Below, piece after piece: positions 54,045-62,357 of a DNA stretch of 64,000 nucleotides. Both the position numbers and the translations under genes were made by a program. How positions within the stretch are numbered: the stretch's first letter is position 1; every line of letters begins with the position of its first letter. The notes beneath the pieces are model-generated. The model made no database searches. It was given only the letters and a program-made list of their open reading frames with translations, and had not been told where the DNA came from. Source of the DNA: Rhizobium grahamii (GTDB lineage: Bacteria > Pseudomonadota > Alphaproteobacteria > Rhizobiales > Rhizobiaceae); NCBI RefSeq assembly GCF_009498215.1, contig NZ_CP043499.1, forward strand, positions 744,001-808,000. Reading direction: 5' to 3'.

Positions 54045-54437
54045 ATGTTCAGGAATACCGTGATCGCAACATCCATCGCCGTGACATTGTTCCTGGCGAC
54101 GCAAGCGCAGGCATCGCTTGAGCCAAACGGAAGGTCGTCAGGCCTCACAGAACCCTTCCAGAATCTTACGCTTTCGTTCACGTCCACGGTCGACGTGGAA
54201 CGTACGCGGGTCAGGATATTTGGCCCCGACGGCGAAGTCGCTGTGGGAAAAGCCCAGAGAGGCCGAGAGGGCAACGAACTGGTCATACCGATAGCCGCGG
54301 CGCTGCAGCCCGGCATCTATACGGTTCGGTTCACCGCCTATTCGACGGAAGGGCAATCGCTGCAGGGAACGTCGACCGTCACAGTTCCCGTACGGGCACC
54401 CTTGGCACAATATTCGGCCGAGTTGCCGCCGCTCTAG
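54045..54437 (+). CDS. CopC-domain-like periplasmic protein
   Basis: The 130-residue protein has a signal peptide (MFRNTVIATSIAVTLFLATQ, ending AQA) and an immunoglobulin-like CopC-type domain (LTLSFTSTVDVERTRVRIFG and LQPGIYTVRFTAYSTEGQSL). The N-terminal histidine that binds copper in CopC is missing; the mature protein begins SLEPNG. It may have lost copper binding or bind another ligand. GGGAG precedes the ATG. A small membrane protein gene follows after 29 bases. Confidence 0.78.
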   Translation: MFRNTVIATSIAVTLFLATQAQASLEPNGRSSGLTEPFQNLTLSFTSTVDVERTRVRIFGPDGEVAVGKAQRGREGNELVIPIAAALQPGIYTVRFTAYSTEGQSLQGTSTVTVPVRAPLAQYSAELPPL

Positions 54438-54466
54438 CATCAACCCGATTACACGAGGTCGAAAAA

Positions 54467-54730
54467 ATGCTTCTCCAAGTCCATGTCCCGGATGTGAAGA
54501 ATGGCCCGTCGACCGTGGCTTGTGCTCCCCGAATACTTCGGGCGGCCAACAACAATCTGCCGCGCGGCATCGATGCCGGGCCGTTCACCGCGCCCGGCAA
54601 GCCACGGCAACTCTGGCTACCGGCGATCATCGCCGCAGTGGCCACGGTTGCCCTCTGTGCAGTGCTCCTGGTTGTCGGCGTCCAGGCATTGTCGCTCGTT
54701 GATATCCAGGCCATGCAAAGCCTCCATTGA
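54467..54730 (+). CDS. Small single-pass membrane protein
   Basis: The 87-residue protein has a soluble N-terminal half and one strong transmembrane helix (LPAIIAAVATVALCAVLLVVGV, about residues 51-72). A GAGG lies about nine bases before ATG 54467. It is 29 bases downstream of the CopC-like gene and probably co-transcribed. The family is not recognised. Confidence 0.6.
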   Translation: MLLQVHVPDVKNGPSTVACAPRILRAANNNLPRGIDAGPFTAPGKPRQLWLPAIIAAVATVALCAVLLVVGVQALSLVDIQAMQSLH

Positions 54731-54756
54731 TCGACGGCGGCGGCAAAGCCGCAATG

Positions 54757-54782
54757 AAAAAGGCGCCAGCATAACCGGCGCC
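54757..54782 (-). terminator. Terminator for the Cdc48-like gene
   Basis: GGCGCC at 54762-54767 and 54777-54782 form a stem around a nine-base loop. On the minus strand a T-run (complement of 54757-54761) follows it, which fits the end of the leftward AAA ATPase gene 35 bases away. It may also end the rightward membrane-protein gene. Confidence 0.65.
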
Positions 54783-54816
54783 CTTTACAAGAATGACGGG
54801 ACCGCTGCCCGTCCCC

Positions 54817-57066
54817 CTACTCCTTCGTCTGACGTAGTGGCGTGAACCCGATCTGCATCTTTTGCGGGTTTTCCTGCCGAAGCGTCCGCAGCATCTCCTC
54901 GTATTCCCGCTCGACCTCGGGCGTAACAGACGGCCGGACCTCCTCCAATGCCTTGGCGAAGTTTTCCTTGGTGACGATCGTTGCATCGAGGGACTGCCGC
55001 AGCGCGATCAAGCCGGCCCGCCGGGTCAGATCCTCGAGGTCTGCGCCGGTGAACCGCTCGGTTTTCTCCGCCAGCTCATCGAGGTCGACATCGGTGGCAA
55101 GCGGCATCTTCTTGGTATGGATACCGAGGATCTTCCGCCGCGCCTTTGCGTCAGGCACCGGCACATAGACCAGTTCGTCGAACCGGCCTGGGCGGAGCAG
55201 CGCGGGATCGAGGAGGTTCGGTCGGTTTGTCGCCGCCATCACCACGACGCCCTGCATGTCCTCCAGTCCATCCATTTCAGCGAGCAGCGTGTTCACCACC
55301 CGCTCCGTCACCGCCGGCTCTCCGAGGCCGCCACCGCGCGCGGGCGCAAGAGAGTCGATCTCGTCGATGAAAATCACGGTCGGGGCAACCTGACGGGCCC
55401 GCTCGAAAAGCCTGGAAACCTGCTGTTCGGACTCGCCGTACCACTTGGACAGCAGGTCGGACGACTTCGTCGCGACGAAATTCGCCTCCGCTTCGCGGGC
55501 AACGGCTTTGGCAAGCAGTGTCTTGCCGGTGCCAGGGGGGCCGAAGAGCAAAAACCCCTTCGCCGGTCGGATTCCCATCCGCTTGAACGACTGGGGCGAC
55601 CGCAGCGGCAACTCCACGCCTTCCCGCAGTTTCATCTGCGCTTCGTCCAAACCGCCGACGTCGTCCCAGCGGACGTTGGGCGCCTGGATCATGATTTCAC
55701 GCAGCGCCGAAGGCTGGATACGCTTCAGCGCAGAGGTGAAGTCGTCCTGCGTGACAGTCAGTTTCTCCAGCACCTCGGTCGGAATACCTTCCTTCAGATT
55801 GATGTCAGGCAGGATCCGCCTGAGGGCGTCCATGGCCGCTTCGCGCACGAGCGCGCCAAGGTCCGCCCCGACGAAGCCGAAGGTCGTCCGTGCAATCTCA
55901 TCGAGATCGGTGTCCTCGGCAAGCGGCATGCCTCGCGTATGGATTGCCAGAACTTCGCGCCGGCCATTCTGATCGGGAACGCCGATGACGATCTCGCGGT
56001 CGAAGCGGCCGGGGCGACGAAGCGCTTCATCGATCGCGTCCCGTCGGTTGGTGGCGCCGATGACGACGATATTCTGGCGGGGCTCCAGGCCGTCCATGAG
56101 TGTGAGAAGCTGGGCAACAATGCGCCGCTCCACCTCTCCCGTTACCTGCTCGCGCTTTGGCGCGATTGAGTCGATTTCGTCGATGAAGATGATCGACGGA
56201 GCATTTTGCGAGGCTTCCTGGAAGACCTGCCGCAGCCGCTCTTCGGATTCCCCGTAACGGCTGCCCATGATTTCAGGGCCGGCGATATGATAGAAATTCG
56301 CTTCAGTCTCGTTGGCGACGGCGCGCGCGAGAAGCGTCTTGCCCGTCCCTGGAGGTCCATAAAGGAGAACGCCCTTCGGTGGATCGATGCCAAGGCGCTG
56401 GAACAGTTCCGGGTGACGCAGCGGCAGTTCGACCATCTCACGGACTTGCTCGACGGATGAGCCGAGGCCGCCGATATCGTCGTAGGTTACATCAGCCCGC
56501 CGTGCCTCCTTCGGCTCCTCGAATTGCGGGCGCAGCTCCACGACTGTTTCCGCGGTCATCTGGACGATCCCGCGAGGCTGTGTGGAGACGACGACCAGCC
56601 TGATTTCCTGCAAACCGTAGGCCGGAAGGTTCAGCAGGCGCGGATCCCTCACCCGTTGTTGAACAGACGTCGAGACCACATCGCCGGCGACCATGGGAAG
56701 GTGCAGGAAGGTGCGCTGCAATGCCTCGCCGGACCCCTGAAGGACAAGGTTCTTTTGCGCCGGCGCCAGCACGACTCTCGTCGCGGGACGGGCTTCTGCT
56801 TTGCGCACTTCCACGTGGTCGCCGCTCGACGCGCCGGCGTTGACGCGCTGCAGGCCATCCAGTCGGATGATGTTGAGCCCGTGGTCCTCTTCATAGGGGC
56901 GCATGGCGATTGCAGCCGTATGCCGCCGACCGATCAATTCGACGAGGTCCCCCTCGCCAATGCCGATCTTGGTCATCGAAGCTGCGGACATACGCGCGAT
57001 GCTCGCGCCGGCATCCTGCGGCCGCATATTTGCGACTTGAAGCGTTAGGTCGTCTGACACGGGCAT
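54817..57066 (-). CDS. Cdc48/p97-type AAA+ ATPase with two AAA domains
   Basis: The 749-residue protein has an N-terminal double-psi-barrel-like domain (about 1-185) and two AAA+ modules. Module one has Walker A GPPGTGKTLLARAV, Walker B IIFIDEIDSIAPKR and arginine fingers in EALRRPGRFDREI. Module two has GPPGTGKTLLAKAV, VIFIDEIDSLAPARGG and ALLRPGRFDELVYV. Both modules keep YGESE pore-adjacent segments. It is a hexameric protein-unfolding motor of the VAT/Cdc48 class, common in archaea and eukaryotes and patchy in bacteria. It is transcribed alone. No C-terminal HbYX-type tail for proteasome docking is visible (it ends PLRQTKE). Confidence 0.95.
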   Translation of the reverse strand: MPVSDDLTLQVANMRPQDAGASIARMSAASMTKIGIGEGDLVELIGRRHTAAIAMRPYEEDHGLNIIRLDGLQRVNAGASSGDHVEVRKAEARPATRVVLAPAQKNLVLQGSGEALQRTFLHLPMVAGDVVSTSVQQRVRDPRLLNLPAYGLQEIRLVVVSTQPRGIVQMTAETVVELRPQFEEPKEARRADVTYDDIGGLGSSVEQVREMVELPLRHPELFQRLGIDPPKGVLLYGPPGTGKTLLARAVANETEANFYHIAGPEIMGSRYGESEERLRQVFQEASQNAPSIIFIDEIDSIAPKREQVTGEVERRIVAQLLTLMDGLEPRQNIVVIGATNRRDAIDEALRRPGRFDREIVIGVPDQNGRREVLAIHTRGMPLAEDTDLDEIARTTFGFVGADLGALVREAAMDALRRILPDINLKEGIPTEVLEKLTVTQDDFTSALKRIQPSALREIMIQAPNVRWDDVGGLDEAQMKLREGVELPLRSPQSFKRMGIRPAKGFLLFGPPGTGKTLLAKAVAREAEANFVATKSSDLLSKWYGESEQQVSRLFERARQVAPTVIFIDEIDSLAPARGGGLGEPAVTERVVNTLLAEMDGLEDMQGVVVMAATNRPNLLDPALLRPGRFDELVYVPVPDAKARRKILGIHTKKMPLATDVDLDELAEKTERFTGADLEDLTRRAGLIALRQSLDATIVTKENFAKALEEVRPSVTPEVEREYEEMLRTLRQENPQKMQIGFTPLRQTKE

Positions 57067-57263
57067 TTTCCCTTCATCAACGTCTTGAGTGAGGAGTCAT
57101 CGGGTTAGTTAGGAGCGCGCGAGAAATTGCAAAGACGGCATGCCCGGCTCTCGGAAATTCTGGCTATGATCTCGAAATGCTATCGTGCAGGCAGAGGGTG
57201 GCCAACTGTACGAAGGTGTACCTTCGGACCGTTCCGGTACGAACGGTGGTAGATCTCCAGCGA

Positions 57264-58281
57264 TCACAGCGCCGTGGCGCCGAGTTGACGGCCGAGCTCC
57301 ACGATTTTCCTGCCGGCCTCGATTCGCTCGCCCTCATATGCCTTCAGCGCGGATTGCAGGTTTTCCGCCTGCCTCAGATGGTTTCGCAGAGACATCACAT
57401 CGCCAGCTGCCTTGGAGACACCCATGGCGGTGTGCGGGCGCGCGATGAAGGCGGCATCGCCGACCAGCGCGGTGGCACTGCCAACCATATGTCTCGCCTC
57501 ATAGTCGAAGATCGCCTGGATCGACGGGGTTGGCTCGGTGTCGACGGCCATGGCGAATGGTGGTGGCAGCAGACGATTGGCATCGACGTGCAGGAGCTTC
57601 CGGGCGGTACCAGACCCAGTTATACCGGCGCCGCCCTTGGCTGATTTCGCCGTCGGGACCTGGAACCAGATACCCGAGCATGTGATTGCCCGGCGCAATA
57701 TAGAACGCGAAATCACCAGCAAGGACCGAGGCCGCTTTTGGCAACCGGTCTTCAGCAATGAGCCCGCGCCATGCAACATAGCCGGCATAGTTGTTCCTGG
57801 TGTCGCGATTGATCGCCGCGCGGACGGTTGAGCCGATACCGTCCGCCCCGATGACGAGATCCGCACTTTCGGCGCTCCCATCGTCGAACTCGAGCAGGGA
57901 ATAGCCCGCCTCTTCGCGCACGCCGACGACCGGCTTGCCAAGCAAATAGGCACCTGGATCGAGCCGAGCGGCGACGGTCGAATAGAGCAGGTCCCACGAT
58001 ATCTGTGTTTGAGGAATGCGGGCCCGCCGGGCGATCGCGCCCGATCTCTCGAACCAGATGCGATCCTGCGAGACCACGCCGAACGTCGCCAGATGCTCGA
58101 CGCCGATTTCCCGAAGGATGTGAAATACCTCCTGCTGCGGCACGAGGCCGGCTCCCCTGCCGGCAAAGCCGGAAGAGGACCGTTCGTAAACCTTCACGTC
58201 ATGCCCGTCGCGGGCGAGAAGAATTCCGGCAAAGAGGCCCGCGAGCGAACCGCCAACGATACGAATACGGAGAGGCTTCAT
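57264..58281 (-). pseudogene. FAD-dependent monooxygenase with internal deletion and frameshift
   Basis: The first 220 or so codons (from ATG 58281, AAGGAGA upstream) encode a flavoprotein hydroxylase: IRIVGGSLAGLFAGILLARD, VIGADGIGSTVRAAI and RRRYNWVWYR. The frame is then lost near 57613. The sequence resumes in another frame with RLLPPPFAMAV, FDYEARHMVGSATALVGDAA and ARPHTAMGVSKAAGDVMSL to 57264. The joined length of about 338 residues is some 40 short of the family, and the region between WVWYR and LPPPF is missing. So a deletion, not just a base error, is likely. It follows an MFS gene by ten bases. Confidence 0.82.
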
Positions 58282-58291
58282 CTCGATCTCC

Positions 58292-59497
58292 TTAGTGGGC
58301 GGGCTGGGTCTTCGGACGAGCGTGCTCAATCACGCGGATCGCCAACGCCACCAGACCGAGGACGCCGCCGAGAACACTGACGCCAACCCAACCCTCGTAG
58401 CTCCAGACGGTGGAGGCGAGTGCAGCGCCCGCGGCGCCGCCTAGGAACATGGCTGTCATGAAGATGGTGTTGAGGCGACTGCGGGCCTCCGGATCGAGGG
58501 CGTATACGATGTGCTGGTTCGAGACCAAGGCGCTCTGAATGCCGAAATCGAGAACGATAACCCCGATGACGAGGGCGATCAGCGAACTCCAGAAGCCGAA
58601 CATCAGCCAGGCTGCGATCGTCAGGATTGTGCCCAGCCAAACCACGAAATGCGGGCCCTTGCGATCCGCGACCCTGCCGGCCAATGGGGCGGCAAACACT
58701 CCGACAGCCCCGACGATGCCGAACAGGCCGGCAATATCCGCGCCAAGGTTGAACTTGGGCGTTGCGAGGTACAGCGCCAGAACGGTCCAGAATGCGGTGA
58801 AGGAACCGAAGAGTGCCGCCTGCATCAAGGCTGCGGTTCGCAGCGCAGGCTCGCGCTTCCAGAGGTGAGCGAGAGACCGCAGGGCGTTACGATAGGCCAT
58901 CCGTGACGTAGGCGCATGATCGGGCAGCGTCAGGAACATCAGGCCGGACGCGCCGAGTGCCATTGGAACACCGAGCCAGAACATTTCTCGCCAGCCAAAG
59001 TGCTGCCCGACGAAGCCCGACAGGGTTCGGCTAAAGAGGATTCCGGAGAGAACGCCCGCCATGACGGTGCCGATCGTCGAGCCCCGTTTTTCAGGCGCGG
59101 CAAGAGATGCGGCAAATGGGACAATCTGCTGGGCGACCGTCGAAGCGGCGCCGACGATCAGGGATGCAATCGCGAGTGCCCAGGCCGTGGGCGACAGCGC
59201 GGCCACCACCAGGGCTGCGGCCAGAATGATGAATTGTCCGATGATCAGCTTGCGACGATGGACGATGTCACCGAGCGGGAGGAGCAAGAGGAGCCCAAGA
59301 GCATAGCCCAACTGCGTCGCTGTGGGGATAAAGCCGGTGACCGGTTCGTGGGCGAAATCCGCCTCGATAATACCGAGCATCGGCTGGTTGTAGTAGATAT
59401 TGGCGACGGCGATGCCGCTTGCAGCGGCCATCGCGAAAAGTGCCGGCTTTCCCAGCCCCGCCTTGGGTTTGTGGGCATGTTTGGCGTTGATATCCAT
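58292..59497 (-). CDS. MFS transporter
   Basis: The 401-residue protein has 12 membrane helices. The N-terminal AMAAASGIAVANIYYNQPML and the ATQLGYALGLLLLLPLGDIV block match the multidrug-type MFS group often annotated EmrD/YnfM-like. ATG 59497 has AAGG eight bases upstream; a GTG three codons earlier is possible. It is divergent from a LysR gene and upstream of the broken monooxygenase. This MFS-monooxygenase pair is typical for efflux and modification of a toxic aromatic compound. Confidence 0.92.
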   Translation of the reverse strand: MDINAKHAHKPKAGLGKPALFAMAAASGIAVANIYYNQPMLGIIEADFAHEPVTGFIPTATQLGYALGLLLLLPLGDIVHRRKLIIGQFIILAAALVVAALSPTAWALAIASLIVGAASTVAQQIVPFAASLAAPEKRGSTIGTVMAGVLSGILFSRTLSGFVGQHFGWREMFWLGVPMALGASGLMFLTLPDHAPTSRMAYRNALRSLAHLWKREPALRTAALMQAALFGSFTAFWTVLALYLATPKFNLGADIAGLFGIVGAVGVFAAPLAGRVADRKGPHFVVWLGTILTIAAWLMFGFWSSLIALVIGVIVLDFGIQSALVSNQHIVYALDPEARSRLNTIFMTAMFLGGAAGAALASTVWSYEGWVGVSVLGGVLGLVALAIRVIEHARPKTQPAH

Positions 59498-59600
59498 GGC
59501 TTTCACCTTCGTTGGATGAGGTCTGCGAGATATCTAGCTTTTTACCTTGAATGGATTTAGTGGTCTTGGATGTTCTGCCTCTATAACGGAATTCGATATA

Positions 59601-60503
59601 ATGAACACGGATGACGTTCTGGTCTTCACGACGGCGGTCAATGCAGGGAGTCTTGCCGAAGCAGGCAGGCGGTTGGGCATCGGCCCGATGGCGGCGAGCC
59701 GACGACTGGCCGCGCTCGAGGACGCTTTGGGCGTCAGGCTTCTGCATCGTACGACGCGCTCGATTTCACCGACCCCCGAGGGGGAAACGTTCCTGCCGTT
59801 TGCGCTGGCCCTGGTCGAGAACGAGGCGGAGGCAAAGGCGCGTCTGCGATCGTCCGACCGCGGCGCAGCAGGATTGCTCAGGGTCTCCGTGCCGGTGTCC
59901 TTCGGCTTGAAGTTCGTGGCTCCCTTCATCCCCGACCTGCTGAAAGAAAACCCCGAGCTTCGAATATCGCTGGATCTGACGGACAGCCTCCCCGATCTGA
60001 TCGCAACCGGGGCCGATCTCGCGATCCGGATTGCACGGCTTCGGGACAGCAGCCTGATCGCACAGAAGATCGCGGACAATCCGCGCGTGCTTGTCGCAAG
60101 CCCGGATTACCTTGCACAACGGGGCACCCCCGCTTCGGTCGACGGTCTGACAGCCCACGACTGCCTTCCGCTCCGCGGTGCCACCCATTGGACGTTCCAG
60201 GAGGGTGGAGCCGAGAGACACATACGTCTGAACTTCCGTTTCACCAGCAGCAGCATTGAGGGATGCCACGCAGCAAGCATCGCCGGCGGTGGTATCGCAC
60301 TGCTGTCGTTGTGGAATGTGTCTGACGACATTCGGGAAGGCCGCCTTGTTCCACTCCGCCTGCAGGGAGCTGAACCCGAAGTCATCGGTATCTGGGCTGT
60401 TTATCCGACGACGAGGCTTGTCCTTCCCAAGGTCCGCACCTTTATCTCTGCTCTGAGATTACGCTTGGCGACCGTCACGGATCTCTTGCCGGAGGCGGAT
60501 TGA
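59601..60503 (+). CDS. LysR-family transcriptional regulator
   Basis: The 300-residue protein has an N-terminal HTH (SLAEAGRRLGIGPMAASRRL, then ALEDALGVRLLHRTTR) and an effector domain (GLLRVSVPVSFGLKFVAPFI, GADLAIRIARLRDSSL). ATG 59601 is chosen; the frame from 59547 adds unlikely residues. It is divergent from the MFS gene with about 100 bases between and probably controls the MFS-monooxygenase unit. The inducer is unknown. Confidence 0.93.
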   Translation: MNTDDVLVFTTAVNAGSLAEAGRRLGIGPMAASRRLAALEDALGVRLLHRTTRSISPTPEGETFLPFALALVENEAEAKARLRSSDRGAAGLLRVSVPVSFGLKFVAPFIPDLLKENPELRISLDLTDSLPDLIATGADLAIRIARLRDSSLIAQKIADNPRVLVASPDYLAQRGTPASVDGLTAHDCLPLRGATHWTFQEGGAERHIRLNFRFTSSSIEGCHAASIAGGGIALLSLWNVSDDIREGRLVPLRLQGAEPEVIGIWAVYPTTRLVLPKVRTFISALRLRLATVTDLLPEAD

Positions 60504-60547
60504 GTTTGTGCGGTCGTGCCAGGCAACGGGATCGGTGATGTCACCCG

Positions 60548-61144
60548 TCAGATAGCGGCCGCCGGAAGCTGGTCTCGCGCGGCTGGCCTGCGATACTCTG
60601 CTCGTGAAGCAGCTTTGACGCGGCGCCACGCGCTTGGCGTGCTTCCGGTCATGCGCTTGAAAATTCGGGAAAGGTGGGCCTGGTCCGCAAGGCCGCAATT
60701 CAGCGCGATCTCGCAGAGCGGAAGGTCGGTGTTCAGCATCTGCTCCTTGGCGTGCTCGATCCGGCGTTCCATGACATAGGCATGCGGCGGGAGCCCGAAG
60801 CTCGCCTTGAACGCCACTGAAAAGTAACTCGCGCTGAGCCGCGCGACCGCAGCAAGCTCGCCCAGCGAGATCCCGCCATCGATCCGGCTCTCGATGAATG
60901 CGCGGAGTTTCGCGATCTGCCACGCCGCAAGGCCGCCACTGGATGGCGCCCTCAAGGTTACCGCCCGCTCACCTGCCGGCCGGAGTAGCGTTGAAGCTCT
61001 TTTGACGAGATCGATTGCTGAACTCTCGTCATCGTCAATGCATCCGAGAGCGTCGAGCAGCAGACGAGAAATTTCCGTCGACGTTTCCGCAGCGATTCCG
61101 AAGCCGGAGATGGGGGATCCGAGGCCGACACTATTGGATTGCAT
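60548..61144 (-). CDS. AraC-family transcriptional regulator (short form)
   Basis: The 198-residue protein has a C-terminal AraC DNA-binding domain (ISLGELAAVARLSASYFSVA, IALNCGLADQAHLSRIFKRM, TGSTPSAWRR). The short N-terminal region (about 85 residues) is not a cupin, so ligand sensing may be reduced or use another mode. ATG 61144 has AGGAGA six bases upstream. It is convergent with the LysR gene. No clear target operon lies beside it. Confidence 0.9.
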   Translation of the reverse strand: MQSNSVGLGSPISGFGIAAETSTEISRLLLDALGCIDDDESSAIDLVKRASTLLRPAGERAVTLRAPSSGGLAAWQIAKLRAFIESRIDGGISLGELAAVARLSASYFSVAFKASFGLPPHAYVMERRIEHAKEQMLNTDLPLCEIALNCGLADQAHLSRIFKRMTGSTPSAWRRVKAASRAEYRRPAARDQLPAAAI

Positions 61145-61368
61145 AACCGATCTCCTGCGCAACATCGTTTTTCGATGCGGTGATCATGGCCGACAGGCCC
61201 TCTGCGCGGAATCCTACTGAAATCTAGTTCCTACCAACCTCCGGCGTGCATGAGACATACCTAGGTATAGGCCACCACCAGGGACCCCGATCTCCCAGCA
61301 TCAAGCGATCCGTCAAAGCATCCGCGCATACGGATGGTCGGCGATCCCAGCGCCGCACTCAAATATAG

Positions 61369-61406
61369 TTGACTAGGAAACCATGCCGATGTAGTTTCCT
61401 AGTCAA
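61369..61406 (+). promoter_or_regulatory. MarR-type double operator overlapping the promoter
   Basis: TTGACTAGGAAAC (61369-61381) and its exact complement GTTTCCTAGTCAA (61394-61406) form a perfect 13-bp dyad with a 12-base spacer. Each arm is itself a pseudo-palindrome around CTAG, so two repressor dimers could bind. TTGACT at 61369 with TAGTTT at 61392 (17-base spacing) is a plausible promoter inside it. It lies 17 bases upstream of the MarR start. Confidence 0.75.
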
Positions 61407-61423
61407 TAAAATGGAGTGCACGC

Positions 61424-61876
61424 ATGCAATCGCCCTCGGACCTGCCGAAGCACACCGGGTATTGGATGAGAATGGTCTCAAATGCCGTGTCCCACGACTT
61501 CGCGCGAAAGATCGCGGCGGAAGACGTGACGGTAGCGGAATGGGTTTTCATGCGTGCCCTCTATGATGAAGAGGCGTTGCCCCCTTCCGCCCTTGCCGCG
61601 AAGATGGGGATGACGAAGGGCGCGATCAGCAAACTGGCCGATAGGCTTGTGTCGAAAGGGCTGATCGCCCGCGCCGAGCACGAGACCGATAGGCGCGCGC
61701 ATAGTCTTTTTCTCACGTCGGCAGGACGAGAGAAAGTTCCCCGTTTGGCGTCGTTGGCCGACCTCAACGAAACCGAGTACTTCGGCCTGCTCACCGAGAA
61801 GGAGCATGCCGCGCTTGACCAGATACTGAAGGCGCTGGTCGAGAGGCGCGGATTAGAGACTATTCCGATCGATTGA
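61424..61876 (+). CDS. MarR-family transcriptional regulator
   Basis: The 150-residue protein has a winged helix-turn-helix (LPPSALAAKMGMTKGAISKL, then ADRLVSKGLIARAEHETDRR). The DRRAHSLFLTSAG wing is typical of MarR. It is probably autoregulated through the perfect dyad just upstream and co-transcribed with the DUF1398 gene 44 bases downstream. The ligand is unknown; members usually sense phenolics, oxidants or drugs. Confidence 0.95.
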   Translation: MQSPSDLPKHTGYWMRMVSNAVSHDFARKIAAEDVTVAEWVFMRALYDEEALPPSALAAKMGMTKGAISKLADRLVSKGLIARAEHETDRRAHSLFLTSAGREKVPRLASLADLNETEYFGLLTEKEHAALDQILKALVERRGLETIPID

Positions 61877-61920
61877 TGCCTCGCTGATTTCAACAGCCCC
61901 ACGCATAAAGGAGAACCGCC

Positions 61921-62322
61921 ATGGACGCGGAGCGTATTTCTGTTGCCCAGATCTGCCTGGAAGCCGCGCATGACGGCAGCTTGAGCTTCCCTGCGATCGT
62001 CGGGAAACTTCTGGAGGCCGGATTTGAAGGATATGCGGTCGACTACCGCCGCAACATCCAGACCTACTATCTGCCGGAGGGCGACAGCGTCACGCTTGAG
62101 ATGAGTACATCCCAAGGCGCCGTCGAAGCAGCGTTCGCACCGCGAGAAGTGGAGCGTTTGGTCCGTTGGGCGCAGGCGAATGGGCCGGACTACAGCTACA
62201 GATCCTTCTGCGAGCGCGTGAAAGAGGCCGGATGCGCGGGGTATCTGGTCTCGTTCCTGGGCCGTCGTGTCGTCTATTTCGGCCGGACGGCCGAAACCCA
62301 TGTCGAACACTTCCCGAATTGA
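61921..62322 (+). CDS. DUF1398-family protein
   Basis: The 133-residue protein matches the DUF1398/YbcV-like family. Features are a start MDAERISVAQICLEAAHDG, LLEAGFEGYAVDYRRNIQTY, YYLPEGDSVTLEM and SYRSFCERVKEAGCAGYLVS. AAAGGAGAA lies before the ATG. It follows the MarR gene and is likely part of the same operon. It is small and soluble, with unknown function. Confidence 0.88.
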   Translation: MDAERISVAQICLEAAHDGSLSFPAIVGKLLEAGFEGYAVDYRRNIQTYYLPEGDSVTLEMSTSQGAVEAAFAPREVERLVRWAQANGPDYSYRSFCERVKEAGCAGYLVSFLGRRVVYFGRTAETHVEHFPN

Positions 62323-62357
62323 ACCGAGGTCTCGGGCGTCTTCGGTTACCCATTCGA

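Noticed and set aside
54862..56169. Plus-strand open frame of 435 codons
   Set aside because: It is antisense to the strongly conserved Cdc48-type gene.
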